Assembly: GCA_052389755.1 (NCBI GenBank)
Contig: JBQTHP010000154.1
Coordinates: 1-13,553 of the forward strand
Direction of reading: 5' to 3'
Length of the DNA: 13,553 bases
DNA from: JBQTHP01 sp052389755
GTDB lineage: Bacteria > Pseudomonadota > Gammaproteobacteria > Steroidobacterales > Steroidobacteraceae
The notes under the pieces are model-generated. The model was not told the DNA's origin and did not search any database. It saw only the letters and a list, made by a program, of their open reading frames with translations. Both the position numbers and the translations under genes were made by a program. Of this stretch, positions 1-7,361 are shown in pieces. Within the stretch, counting starts at the first letter, position 1, and the number at the start of each line of letters is the position of its first letter.

Positions 1-363
1 ATGCTCTACGCCATTCTCTGCTACAACGACGAGTCGGTGGTCGGCGGCTGGTCCAGGGAAAAGGACGATGCCGTCATGGCCGAACACAAGATCGTGATGG
101 ACCGCCTGGCCGCGAAGGGAAAGCTCGGGCCGGTCGCGCGCCTCATGCCGACGACGGCCGCGACCACGCTCAGGGCGGGTCGGGAACCGCTGGTCATCGA
201 CGGTCCGTTCGCCGAAACCAAGGAGCAGTTCCTCGGCTTCTACGTCGTCGATTGCGAGACGCTCGAAGAGGTCCTCGAGGCCGCGCGCGGGCTGATCGGA
301 GAAATGGGCGCCCTCGAGATTCGCCCGGTTCGCGCGTTCTTCCCCGGGGGTGCGGTGACGTGA
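1..363 (+). CDS. YCII/DGPF-domain protein, partner of the ECF42 sigma factor
   Basis: This is a 120-residue protein of the YCII-related (DGPF) family, a small ferredoxin-like fold of mostly unknown biochemical role. The opening residues (MLYAILCYND) form the usual first beta strand, and the hallmark DGPF sits at residues 67-70 in the context VIDGPFAETKEQFLGFY. The length is normal for the family, so the ATG at base 1 is probably the true start, although its upstream region lies outside the window. The stop codon overlaps the GTG start of the following sigma factor (GTGA), which implies translational coupling. DGPF genes beside ECF42 sigma factors are a known conserved pairing and have been described as targets of that sigma factor. 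No enzymatic activity can be assigned from sequence. Confidence 0.9.
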   Translation: MLYAILCYNDESVVGGWSREKDDAVMAEHKIVMDRLAAKGKLGPVARLMPTTAATTLRAGREPLVIDGPFAETKEQFLGFYVVDCETLEEVLEAARGLIGEMGALEIRPVRAFFPGGAVT

Positions 364-1631
364 ACGACATCGCCTGGATCGACGCTGCGCTCACCTCTGC
401 GCGTCCCCAGGCAATCGGTGCGCTGCTGCGCTATTTCCGCGACCTCGACGTCGCCGAGGAAGCCTTTCAGGAAGCCTGTCTGCGCGCGCTGAAGAACTGG
501 CCGGTGAACGGTCCGCCGCGCGATCCCGCTGCGTGGCTCATCCTGGTCGGGCGTAATTTCGCGGTCGATGAGGCGCGGCGTCGCAGCAAACAACAACCGC
601 TGCCGGCGGATGAGCTCATCTCGAATCTCGACGATGCGGAGGCGGAGCTCGCCGACCGGCTCGACAGCTCTCACTACCGCGACGACGTTCTGCGCCTGCT
701 CTTCATCTGTTGCCATCCCGATCTGCCGGCGACCCAGCAGATCGCGCTCGCGCTGCGCATCGTTTCGGGTCTCTCGGTGAAGGAGATCGCGCGCGCCTTC
801 CTGGCAGGCGAAAGCGCCATCGAGCAGCGCATCACGCGGGCAAAGAAACGCATAGATGGGGCCGATGTGCCCTTCGAGACACCGGGCGCGGTCGAGCGGG
901 CCGAGCGGCTCGCCGCGGTCGCAGCGATGATCTATCTGCTCTTCAACGAGGGCTATTCGGCGAGCGGCGGCACAGTCCACGTGCGTGTGCCGCTGTGCGA
1001 GGAGGCGATACGCCTCGCGCGGCTGCTGCTGCGGCTCTTCCCCGCGGAGAGCGAGATCATGGGACTCGCTGCCCTCCTTCTTCTACAACACGCGCGCGCG
1101 CCCGCACGGCTCGATGCGAACGGCATCGTGCTGCTCGAAGACCAGGATCGCAGTCTCTGGAACCGCGAGATGATCGCGGAGGGCCTCGCGCTGGTCGATA
1201 AGGCATTGCGCCACAGACGTCCCGGTGCCTACCAGGTACAGGCCGCGATCGCCGCGCTGCATGCACGGGCAGCCCGGGCCGAAGACACGGACTGGGCGCA
1301 GATCGATCAGCTGTACGCAGTGCTCGAGACGCTGCAGCCATCGCCCGTGGTCACGCTGAATCGCGCCGTTGCCGTCGCGAAGAGTCGCGGCCCCGAAGCG
1401 GCGCTCGCCATGATCGAGCCGCTTGCGTCGCAGCTCTCCGGCTACTTTCATTTCTTCGGCGTACAGGGTGGGCTGCTCATGCAGCTCGGCCGCGCCGAGG
1501 AAGCTCGGGTGGCCTTCGATCGCGCGATCGCGCTTGCGCACACGTCTGCGGAGGCCGCTCACATCAGGCTGCATCTCGACCGTCTCATGAAGGACGGCAT
1601 ACCGCCTGCGAGTCGACACGCGTCGGGATGA
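360..1631 (+). CDS. ECF42-type RNA polymerase sigma factor with C-terminal TPR-like domain
   Basis: This 423-residue ECF sigma factor carries a sigma-2 region at about residues 10-80, a sigma-4 helix-turn-helix at about 110-165 (LSVKEIARAFLAGESAIEQR) and a long C-terminal DUF6596/TPR-like extension. Family-typical motifs in the extension are AMIYLLFNEGYSAS, LLEDQDRSLWNRE, AAIAALHA and SPVVTLNRAVAVA. The extension and the DGPF neighbour together mark the ECF42 group. The GTG at 360 was chosen because it overlaps the upstream stop, follows a G-rich stretch at 346-352 and places sigma-2 at the N terminus; an in-frame ATG at 252 lies deep inside the DGPF gene. No anti-sigma gene is adjacent, as is usual for this group, where the C-terminal domain is thought to affect activity. 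The signal it senses is unknown. Confidence 0.92.
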   Translation: MNDIAWIDAALTSARPQAIGALLRYFRDLDVAEEAFQEACLRALKNWPVNGPPRDPAAWLILVGRNFAVDEARRRSKQQPLPADELISNLDDAEAELADRLDSSHYRDDVLRLLFICCHPDLPATQQIALALRIVSGLSVKEIARAFLAGESAIEQRITRAKKRIDGADVPFETPGAVERAERLAAVAAMIYLLFNEGYSASGGTVHVRVPLCEEAIRLARLLLRLFPAESEIMGLAALLLLQHARAPARLDANGIVLLEDQDRSLWNREMIAEGLALVDKALRHRRPGAYQVQAAIAALHARAARAEDTDWAQIDQLYAVLETLQPSPVVTLNRAVAVAKSRGPEAALAMIEPLASQLSGYFHFFGVQGGLLMQLGRAEEARVAFDRAIALAHTSAEAAHIRLHLDRLMKDGIPPASRHASG

Positions 1632-1632
1632 C

Positions 1633-1660
1633 TGTCGGATAGCCGCCCCCTCCGTTCGTC
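1633..1660 (+). promoter_or_regulatory. Candidate ECF42-dependent promoter before the MFS exporter
   Basis: TGTCGG at 1633-1638 and CGTC at 1657-1660 are separated by 18 bases. As I recall it, the published ECF42 consensus is TGTCGA at -35 and CG(A/T)C at -10, so five of six and four of four positions match. Transcription would start about 8 bases after CGTC, at or next to the ATG at 1669. This fits the absence of a ribosome binding site there. The motifs are short, so chance occurrence in GC-rich DNA is possible. Confidence 0.4.
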
Positions 1661-1668
1661 CTAGTGCC

Positions 1669-3183
1669 ATGAGCACCGTCGTCGCTGTTCCGAGCGATGC
1701 CCCGAAGGCATCGCGCCGCGAGTGGATCGGCCTTGCCGTGATCGCGCTGCCGTGCCTGCTCTATTCCATGGACCTGACCGTGCTGAACCTGGCGGTGCCA
1801 GCCCTCAGCGCGGACCTTCAGCCCAGCAGTTCGCAGCTGCTGTGGATCATCGACATCTACGGGTTCCTGGTCGCGGGATTGCTGATCACGATGGGTACGC
1901 TGGGCGACCGTATCGGTCGTCGTCGGCTGCTTCTGATCGGTGCCGCTGCGTTCGGCATCGGCTCGGTGCTCGCCGCGTTTTCGACCACCCCCGAGATGCT
2001 GATCGCGACCCGCGCGCTGCTTGGGGTGGCCGGAGCGACACTTGCGCCGTCGACGCTCTCCCTGATCCGCAACATGTTCCATGACGCGAGTCAGCGCACG
2101 GTCGCCATCGGGATATGGATTTCCAGCTACTCGGCCGGCGCCGCGATCGGTCCGCTCGTTGGCGGAGTGCTGCTGGAGCACTTCTGGTGGGGCTCGGTTT
2201 TTCTGGTGGGCGTGCCGGTAATGGTGCTGTTACTTGTGCTGGGCCCGGTGCTGCTTCCAGAGTTCCGGGATCCGGGAGCAGGTCGCGTGGACCTGATCAG
2301 TGCAGCTCTGTCGCTGGCCGGCGTACTGCCGGTGATCTACGGGCTCAAGCGAATGGCGGAGGACGGTTTGGGATGGCTCCCCGTGTTGTTCATCGTGGCC
2401 GGCCTCGCTGCCGGCATCCTGTTCGTGCGAAGGCAACGAACGCTGGTCAGCCCGCTGATCGACCTGCGGCTCTTCCAGACAGGCGCTTTCAGCGCGTCCC
2501 TGGCCGCGTACACGCTCGCCACTTTCGTTGCGTTCGGATCTTTTGTCTTCATCGCCCAATACCTGCAATTGGTGCTCGGGCTGTCGCCGTTGCAGGCTGG
2601 TCTCTGGACCGTGCCTTTCGCCGTTGCGTTCATCGTTGGTTCCATGCTGACGCCGGCGATCGCGCGCCGCGTTCGTCCGGCGTTCATGATGGCAGCGGGC
2701 CTGGCGCTCGCGGCCGTCGGCTTCGCTGTGCTTACCCAGGTCGACAGCACCTCCGGGCTTGCCGTCCTCGTGACGGGTTTCGTCGTTTACTCCCTGGGTC
2801 TCGCGCCGGTGTTCACCCTGGCAACCGACATGATCATCGGGAGCGCCCCACCGGAGCGGGCGGGTGCGGCGTCGGCGCTTTCGGAGACCGGCTCGGAGCT
2901 CGGTGGAGCGCTCGGCATCGCGATCCTGGGCAGCATCGGCACGGCGGTGTATCGAAGCGTGATGACCGATGCCGCGCCGGGCGGTATTCCACCGGACGCA
3001 ATGCAGGCCGCGCGGGATACCCTCGGAGCCGCCCTGGCAGTGGCCGAGCAACTGCCCGCGCGATTCGGCACCGGGCTGGTAGACACGGCCCGCGAGGCGT
3101 TCACCCTCTCGCTGCAGCTCACGTCCGCGATCGCCGCAGTCATCGTGATAGCGGCTGGGTTCGTAATTTTAAGGACACGCTGA
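1669..3183 (+). CDS. MFS exporter of the DHA2 (14-helix, EmrB/QacA/SmvA-like) family
   Basis: This 504-residue inner-membrane drug:proton antiporter has the expected length and hydrophobic pattern of a 14-helix DHA2 transporter. Helix 1 carries the family motif MDLTVLNLAVPAL. The loop between helices 2 and 3 carries motif A (TLGDRIGRRRLL). The antiporter motif C in helix 5 is seen as AAIGPLVGGVLL. It most resembles SmvA-like exporters of cationic compounds, but the substrate cannot be read from sequence. The ATG at 1669 is the only start that keeps helix 1 intact, yet no Shine-Dalgarno sequence precedes it; a leaderless transcript from the ECF42-like promoter just upstream would explain that. 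The stop overlaps the DUF899 start by one base (TGATG). Confidence 0.92.
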   Translation: MSTVVAVPSDAPKASRREWIGLAVIALPCLLYSMDLTVLNLAVPALSADLQPSSSQLLWIIDIYGFLVAGLLITMGTLGDRIGRRRLLLIGAAAFGIGSVLAAFSTTPEMLIATRALLGVAGATLAPSTLSLIRNMFHDASQRTVAIGIWISSYSAGAAIGPLVGGVLLEHFWWGSVFLVGVPVMVLLLVLGPVLLPEFRDPGAGRVDLISAALSLAGVLPVIYGLKRMAEDGLGWLPVLFIVAGLAAGILFVRRQRTLVSPLIDLRLFQTGAFSASLAAYTLATFVAFGSFVFIAQYLQLVLGLSPLQAGLWTVPFAVAFIVGSMLTPAIARRVRPAFMMAAGLALAAVGFAVLTQVDSTSGLAVLVTGFVVYSLGLAPVFTLATDMIIGSAPPERAGAASALSETGSELGGALGIAILGSIGTAVYRSVMTDAAPGGIPPDAMQAARDTLGAALAVAEQLPARFGTGLVDTAREAFTLSLQLTSAIAAVIVIAAGFVILRTR

Positions 3184-3896
3184 TGGTGCGACACAGGATC
3201 GTCTCGAAAGAGGAATGGCTTCAGGCCCGCAAAGAGCTGCTGGCCAAAGAGAAAGCCCACACTCGCCAGCATGACGCGCTCAGCACCGAGCGGCGCGCGC
3301 TGCCGTGGGTGCGCGTGGCGAAGGAATACGTCTTCGATGCACCGGGCGGCTGGCGCGCGCTGGCCGATCTTTTCGACGGCCGCAGCCAGCTGATCGTCAA
3401 TCACTTCATGCTCGGCCCGGGGTGGAAGGAAGGCTGTGTGGGCTGCTCGTTCGGGGCCGATCACCTCGACGGCGCGCTCGTGCATCTCGCGCATCGCGAC
3501 GTCACGCTGGTCGCGGTTTCACGCGCGCCGCTGTCGGAGATCGAAGCATTCAGAAGGCGCATGGGCTGGCGCTTCGACTGGGTGTCATCGTACGGCAGCG
3601 ACTTCAACCGCGACTTTCACGTGTCGTTCACGGAGGAGGACATCACCAACGGCAAGGTTTTCTACAACTACGAAATGCGCGAGTTTCAGTGCGAGGACCT
3701 CCCCGGCACGAGCGTGTTCTATCAGGACGAGAAGGGCGACATCTTCCACACGTACTCGACTTTCGCGCGCGGGGGCGAGATGGTGCTCGGCACGTACATG
3801 CTCCTCGACCTCGTACCGAAGGGTCGCGACGAGGCGGGACTGTCGCCCCCGATGGCATGGGTGCGGCACCACGACCGGTACCCTGATATCCGGTAG
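3183..3896 (+). CDS. DUF899 thioredoxin-like family protein
   Basis: This 237-residue DUF899 protein belongs to a thioredoxin-fold family without an established reaction. Visible family features are the N-terminal segment VSKEEWLQARKELLAKEKA, a CxxC-like redox site in EGCVGCSFGADHLDG, the block GWRFDWVSSYGSDFN and a C-terminal segment ending PMAWVRHHDRY. The length is typical. The ATG at 3183 overlaps the exporter stop and is preceded by AAGGA at 3171-3175, a good ribosome binding site with 7-base spacing. The larger open frame running upstream from 2115 is only a shadow of the exporter. DUF899 genes often sit near ECF sigma/DGPF cassettes; a thiol or peroxide stress role is inference. The gene converges on the minus-strand operon with 10 bases between the stops. 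Confidence 0.92.
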   Translation: MVRHRIVSKEEWLQARKELLAKEKAHTRQHDALSTERRALPWVRVAKEYVFDAPGGWRALADLFDGRSQLIVNHFMLGPGWKEGCVGCSFGADHLDGALVHLAHRDVTLVAVSRAPLSEIEAFRRRMGWRFDWVSSYGSDFNRDFHVSFTEEDITNGKVFYNYEMREFQCEDLPGTSVFYQDEKGDIFHTYSTFARGGEMVLGTYMLLDLVPKGRDEAGLSPPMAWVRHHDRYPDIR

Positions 3897-3906
3897 TCGC
3901 GACCCG

Positions 3907-4632
3907 TCATCGTTCTCTCAGCCGCGCGCGCAACTGCGTGATCTCGTCCGCGTGAAGTCCGATCAGCTCGAGGTACGCGCGGATCCCGCCGAGCCCGGCC
4001 AGATACTCGAGCATGTGGTGCACGCCCTCCTCCGGACAACGTAACGCTTCCAGGATCTCCTCGGGTTCGAGGTCCGGATAGCATCGCAGGTATGCATCCC
4101 GCAGACGCTCGGTGCTGACCGCATAGTCGTAGGCGATGGCGTCCGGTACGACGTCCGCAAGCGTCAACAGAAGTGCTGCAATGATCCCCGTGCGGTCTTT
4201 GCCCGCCACGCAATGAAAGAGCAGCGGGCCGGGAGAAGCTGCCGCGATCGTCCGCAGCACCTCCCTGAGCTCGGTGCGCGACTGATCGAGAACCACGCAC
4301 TTCCACAGCTCCTTCGGACATTCCGTGCTCAGCGCCCGCCATTCCGCCTCGGTACGACCGAGCAGCGCTATCCGTTGGTAGCGGATATGCGGCAGCTCGC
4401 GCGCGACGGGACTGGGACTCGCTGAGACTTCCTCGGGCCAGCGCAGATCCACGACGGTTTCGACACCGAATTCTTCGAGAGCCTGCACGCCGTCCGGCGT
4501 GAGCTGCCCCAGATCGTCGGCACGCAGCAGCGAGCGCCAGCGAGTTCGCGCGCCGTCCAGTGTCTGATATCCGCCGAGGTCGCGCGCGTTCAGCAGCGCC
4601 GGGAAGCTCAATTCGCGTCGCGGATCGTGCAT
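3907..4632 (-). CDS. Tyrosine/serine protein phosphatase (Y_phosphatase3 family)
   Basis: This 241-residue cytoplasmic phosphatase carries the dual-specificity signature HCVAGKDRTG at residues 140-149, with Cys141 as nucleophile and Arg147 binding phosphate. The family's N-terminal motif NARDLGGY is at about 15-22, and the candidate general-acid region VVDLRWPEE is at about 60-68. The ATG at 4632 overlaps the stop of the upstream ybhB-like gene by one base and follows AGAAAGG on the minus strand, so coupling is likely. A longer frame begins at 4794, but it lies inside the preceding gene and adds a low-complexity Arg-rich stretch with no family similarity. Related proteins remove phosphate from tyrosine residues or phosphoinositides; the substrate here is unknown. 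It is the last gene of a four-gene operon. Confidence 0.92.
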   Translation of the reverse strand: MHDPRRELSFPALLNARDLGGYQTLDGARTRWRSLLRADDLGQLTPDGVQALEEFGVETVVDLRWPEEVSASPSPVARELPHIRYQRIALLGRTEAEWRALSTECPKELWKCVVLDQSRTELREVLRTIAAASPGPLLFHCVAGKDRTGIIAALLLTLADVVPDAIAYDYAVSTERLRDAYLRCYPDLEPEEILEALRCPEEGVHHMLEYLAGLGGIRAYLELIGLHADEITQLRARLRER

Positions 4633-5183
4633 CAGCGGCCTTTCTGGTAGGTGCCGACGAGCTGTGCCTCCGCGAGCACGTGCCCCTTCATGGCATCGAG
4701 AACCTGCGCTTTGGTCGGGCGTTTGAGATCGGCCAGCACCGTGTCGAGTGCGTAGAGCTTGTGGAAGTAGCGATGTCGCCCGATCGGCGGACACGGACCA
4801 CCGTATCCGGTACGCTTCCAGTCGTTGAGGCCTTCGCGTGTGCCAGCGGGCAGCCGCTGCGTCGCCTGGTCATCCGGTAATCCACTCGCGTCGGCCGGAA
4901 TGTCATAGAGAACCCAGTGCACCCAGGTCCTCTGCGGCGCGCGCGGATCTGGGGCGTCCGGGTCGTCGACGATCAGAGCGAAGCTCTTCGTCCCTTGCGG
5001 CGCACCTGACCAGCGAAGCGCAGGTGATACGTCCTCGCCCTCGCAGGTGTAGCGCTTCGGTATGGCGGCCTGATCGGCGAATGACGGCGAGCTGATGGTG
5101 AATGGCATGGCAGTCTCCTTTGCGACCGACAGGTCGGCGAACGACAGGAGCAGTGTCACGGTGGTCAGAACAAGCAGTCTCAT
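4632..5183 (-). CDS. YbhB/YbcL-family PEBP-like protein, exported
   Basis: This 183-residue phosphatidylethanolamine-binding-protein homologue (Raf-kinase-inhibitor-like) shows the ligand-pocket motifs DPDAPDP at 74-80, HWVLYDIP at 89-96 and GYGGPCPPIGRHRYFHKLYA at about 126-145. Residues 1-21 form a plausible signal peptide (MRLLVLTTVTLLLSFADLSVA), so the mature protein probably sits in the periplasm, as with E. coli YbcL. The start at 5183 has an excellent ribosome binding site on the minus strand (GAAAGGAG, 5189-5196), placed just after the capA-like stop. An internal Met at residue 26 (MPFTISSPSF) could give a cytoplasmic form but has no comparable site. The bacterial role of this family is poorly defined; small-ligand binding is the safe statement. 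Confidence 0.92.
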   Translation of the reverse strand: MRLLVLTTVTLLLSFADLSVAKETAMPFTISSPSFADQAAIPKRYTCEGEDVSPALRWSGAPQGTKSFALIVDDPDAPDPRAPQRTWVHWVLYDIPADASGLPDDQATQRLPAGTREGLNDWKRTGYGGPCPPIGRHRYFHKLYALDTVLADLKRPTKAQVLDAMKGHVLAEAQLVGTYQKGR

Positions 5184-5198
5184 GCGTACTCCTTTCAG

Positions 5199-6311
5199 CT
5201 AAGGGCGATCCCACTGCAGCGCGAGCAACCCGTCGGACTGCTGATTCACTCGTGCTCCCAACTTCCTGCACTCGCGGTCCATCGTCGACAACACCCAGGA
5301 AACATCGGCCGGCGACGCCCGGTTGATGCGAAAGTGGTGAGTGCGCATCGGCGCCATGGACAGGCGCACGAGCTCGCCGCTTGCGGCATCGAGCGCCGGG
5401 AAATACATCAACGCCAGATCTCCACGATACGACTCGTGGCCCCCGATGCCTTCGTAGTCGCTCAGAAAGTCGCCGCAGCCGTAAAGAACGAGTTTGCGAC
5501 GGTACACCTCCACGCCCTTCGGATGGTGAGCTGAGTGGCCGTGCACGACGTCGACTCCCGCGATGTCGATGAGTCGGTGCGCGAATTCACGCTCGCACGC
5601 GGAAATATCGTAGCCCCAGTTGCTCCCCCAGTGGATCGACGCGACGACGATGTCGGTGCTGTGGGCATGTGCGGCGACCTGGCAGGCGATCGCATCGACC
5701 GTGCGCGCGGACAGATCCCCGATCCAGTTGACGCCCGGGCACGCCGGCGTTGCCCTCCATTCGGAAGGAACGCCGCTGCTTTCCATGCCGAAGGCGAACA
5801 CGAGCACGCGGACATCCTCCGAGGCATCGATGACCGCGGGCGCCGCGGCTTCGGTTGCGTCCCGCCCCGCGCCTGCCGTGCGAATGCCTGCTGCGTGCAA
5901 TGTGTCAAGCGTCTCTGCGAGTCCCGCTCGTCCCCAGTCGAGGACGTGGTTGTTGGCAAGCACACAGCAGTCGAGCTTGGCAGCGGTGAGGCACGGAGCG
6001 TTCGCCGGGTGCATGCGATAGTGGATGCCCTTGTCCGGCCAGGCCGACTCACTGGCAGTCACCGAGGTTTCGAGATTCACGATGCGTGCGTCCGGTCGTA
6101 CGCGTTCGAGCTCAGCGAGCGCATCACCCCACACATAGTCGAACCCGGCGGGCCGCGGAATCGGTCCACCTTCACGTTCCGCCAGTTCGAGGTACGTGAG
6201 AGCCGAGCGTACGCAAGGTTCGAAAAGTTGCGGCTTGCTCGGGTACAGCAGGATCTGGTCGATGCCGCGGCCGGTCATCACGTCACCGCACAGAAACAAG
6301 GTCACGATCAC
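5199..6311 (-). CDS. CapA-family (PGA_cap) metallophosphatase-like protein
   Basis: This 370-residue CapA/PgsA-family protein has the calcineurin-like fold associated with poly-gamma-glutamate capsule synthesis. The motifs run in the expected order: CGDVMTGRG at 8-16, VNLETSVT at 78-85, LANNHVLDWG at 118-127, SIHWGSNWGY at 225-234, and GHSAHHPKGVEVY at 258-270. Asp10, Asn79, Glu81, Asn121, His122, His227 and His258 are the probable metal-site residues. No signal peptide or anchor is visible, unlike classical Bacillus CapA, and no capB or capC gene is nearby. A capsule role is therefore not supported; a stand-alone phosphoesterase is as likely. The frame opens with GTG at 6311 and a second GTG lies at 6305. 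It is 16 bases downstream of the dehydrogenase stop and 15 bases upstream of the ybhB-like start. Confidence 0.9.
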   Translation of the reverse strand: MIVTLFLCGDVMTGRGIDQILLYPSKPQLFEPCVRSALTYLELAEREGGPIPRPAGFDYVWGDALAELERVRPDARIVNLETSVTASESAWPDKGIHYRMHPANAPCLTAAKLDCCVLANNHVLDWGRAGLAETLDTLHAAGIRTAGAGRDATEAAAPAVIDASEDVRVLVFAFGMESSGVPSEWRATPACPGVNWIGDLSARTVDAIACQVAAHAHSTDIVVASIHWGSNWGYDISACEREFAHRLIDIAGVDVVHGHSAHHPKGVEVYRRKLVLYGCGDFLSDYEGIGGHESYRGDLALMYFPALDAASGELVRLSMAPMRTHHFRINRASPADVSWVLSTMDRECRKLGARVNQQSDGLLALQWDRP

Positions 6312-6327
6312 GCCCGGACCCCGCTGC

Positions 6328-7311
6328 TCAATTGATCAGAACGGCTGCGCCCTTCAAGCGGCCGTCACGCAGCCGAGCCAGTGCCTCGTTGGCACGCTCG
6401 AGTGGAAAAGTTTCGATCGCGGGTCGCAAATCGACCTCGGCTGCGATCCGCATGAACTCTTCGCCGTCTCTCCGCGTGAGGTTCGCCACCGACGACACGG
6501 ATCGCTCACCCCACAGCAAGCGGTACGGGAACTGCGGAATATCGCTCATATGGATGCCCGCGCACACGACGCGTCCCGCTTTGCGCGTCGCCGCGAGCGC
6601 CGCGGGCGCGAGGGCGCCGACGGGCGCGAAGATGATCGCCGCATCGAGTGTCTCGGGCGGCATCTCGTCGGAGCCGCCGGCCCACACGACACCGAGCTCG
6701 CGCGCGAACTCCTGTGCCGCGGCATCGCCTGGTCTGGTCAGGGCGAACACTCTGCGACCGTGGGCGCGCGCGATCTGGGCAAGTAGATGCGCAGCCGCCC
6801 CGAATCCGTAGAGGCCGAGACGCTCCGCATCGCCTGCGGCACGATATGCCCGATAGCCGATGAGCCCGGCACACAGAAGGGGCGCTGCTTCGACGTCGGA
6901 GTATCGCGCGGGGATGACAAAGCAGTAGCGCGCATCGGCGAGCGCGTGCTCTGCATAGCCCCCGTCGAGCGTGTAGCCGGTAAAGCGCGCGGCATCGCAC
7001 AGGTTCTCGAGATCGCTTCGACAGTACCGACAGGTACCGCAGGTGTTCCCGAGCCACGGGACGCCGACTCGATCGCCCGGGCGGAAGCGCGCGACTGCGC
7101 TGCCTGCCTCGACGACTTCGCCGACGATCTCGTGCCCTGGAGTCACCGGGCAACGGATATCGGGGAGCTCGCCATCAACGAGATGCAGATCGGTGCGGCA
7201 CACGCCACAGGCGAGCACGCGCAGCAGCACCTGGTGCTCGCGTGGCTGCGGCTGCGGCACGTCGTCGAGTGACAATGGCGCGCCGAGGGACGTAAGGCGC
7301 ATGGCTTTCAT
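6328..7311 (-). CDS. Zinc-dependent alcohol dehydrogenase (MDR superfamily)
   Basis: This 327-residue medium-chain dehydrogenase oxidises alcohols or reduces aldehydes with NAD(P). Predicted catalytic zinc ligands are Cys38 (ACGVCRTD), His60-Glu61 (PGHEIVGEV) and Cys147 (APLLCAGLIGY). The structural zinc lobe has four cysteines at 91, 94, 97 and 105. The Rossmann loop is GLYGFGAAAH at about 166-175, with the family-typical GRRVFALTR following. It resembles the AdhP/CAD2-like branch. The ATG at 7311 gives the standard opening MKAMRL; the frame can extend to 7335, which adds eight unlikely residues and would run into the inverted repeat at 7324-7348. No strong ribosome binding site is visible. 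It is the first gene of the minus-strand operon and is divergent from the lipoprotein gene. The physiological substrate is unknown. Confidence 0.92.
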   Translation of the reverse strand: MKAMRLTSLGAPLSLDDVPQPQPREHQVLLRVLACGVCRTDLHLVDGELPDIRCPVTPGHEIVGEVVEAGSAVARFRPGDRVGVPWLGNTCGTCRYCRSDLENLCDAARFTGYTLDGGYAEHALADARYCFVIPARYSDVEAAPLLCAGLIGYRAYRAAGDAERLGLYGFGAAAHLLAQIARAHGRRVFALTRPGDAAAQEFARELGVVWAGGSDEMPPETLDAAIIFAPVGALAPAALAATRKAGRVVCAGIHMSDIPQFPYRLLWGERSVSSVANLTRRDGEEFMRIAAEVDLRPAIETFPLERANEALARLRDGRLKGAAVLIN

Positions 7312-7323
7312 GGGCCACCAAGT

Positions 7324-7348
7324 GGATGATGCCATTCATCGATCATCC
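7324..7348. promoter_or_regulatory. Inverted repeat in divergent intergenic region (possible operator)
   Basis: GGATGAT at 7324-7330 and its exact reverse complement ATCATCC at 7342-7348 are separated by 11 bases, giving an 18-base arm-to-arm period. The dyad lies in the 50-base gap between the divergently transcribed dehydrogenase and lipoprotein genes. This is where an operator controlling one or both would be expected. No regulator gene is adjacent and no clear promoter hexamers were identified beside it. Confidence 0.35.
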
Positions 7349-7361
7349 GTACCCGCAGTTG

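Noticed and set aside
240..980. Minus-strand 246-codon open frame at the window start
   Set aside because: It lies opposite the DGPF and ECF42 genes, both clearly recognisable, and shows no domain of its own.
3874..3894. ACCGG ... CCGGT inverted repeat at the DUF899 3' end as a terminator
   Set aside because: Only five base pairs with an 11-base loop and no T-run on either strand.
5283..5292. TGTCGA on the minus strand inside the capA-like gene as another ECF42 promoter
   Set aside because: No CG(A/T)C follows at 16-18 bases, and it is inside coding sequence.
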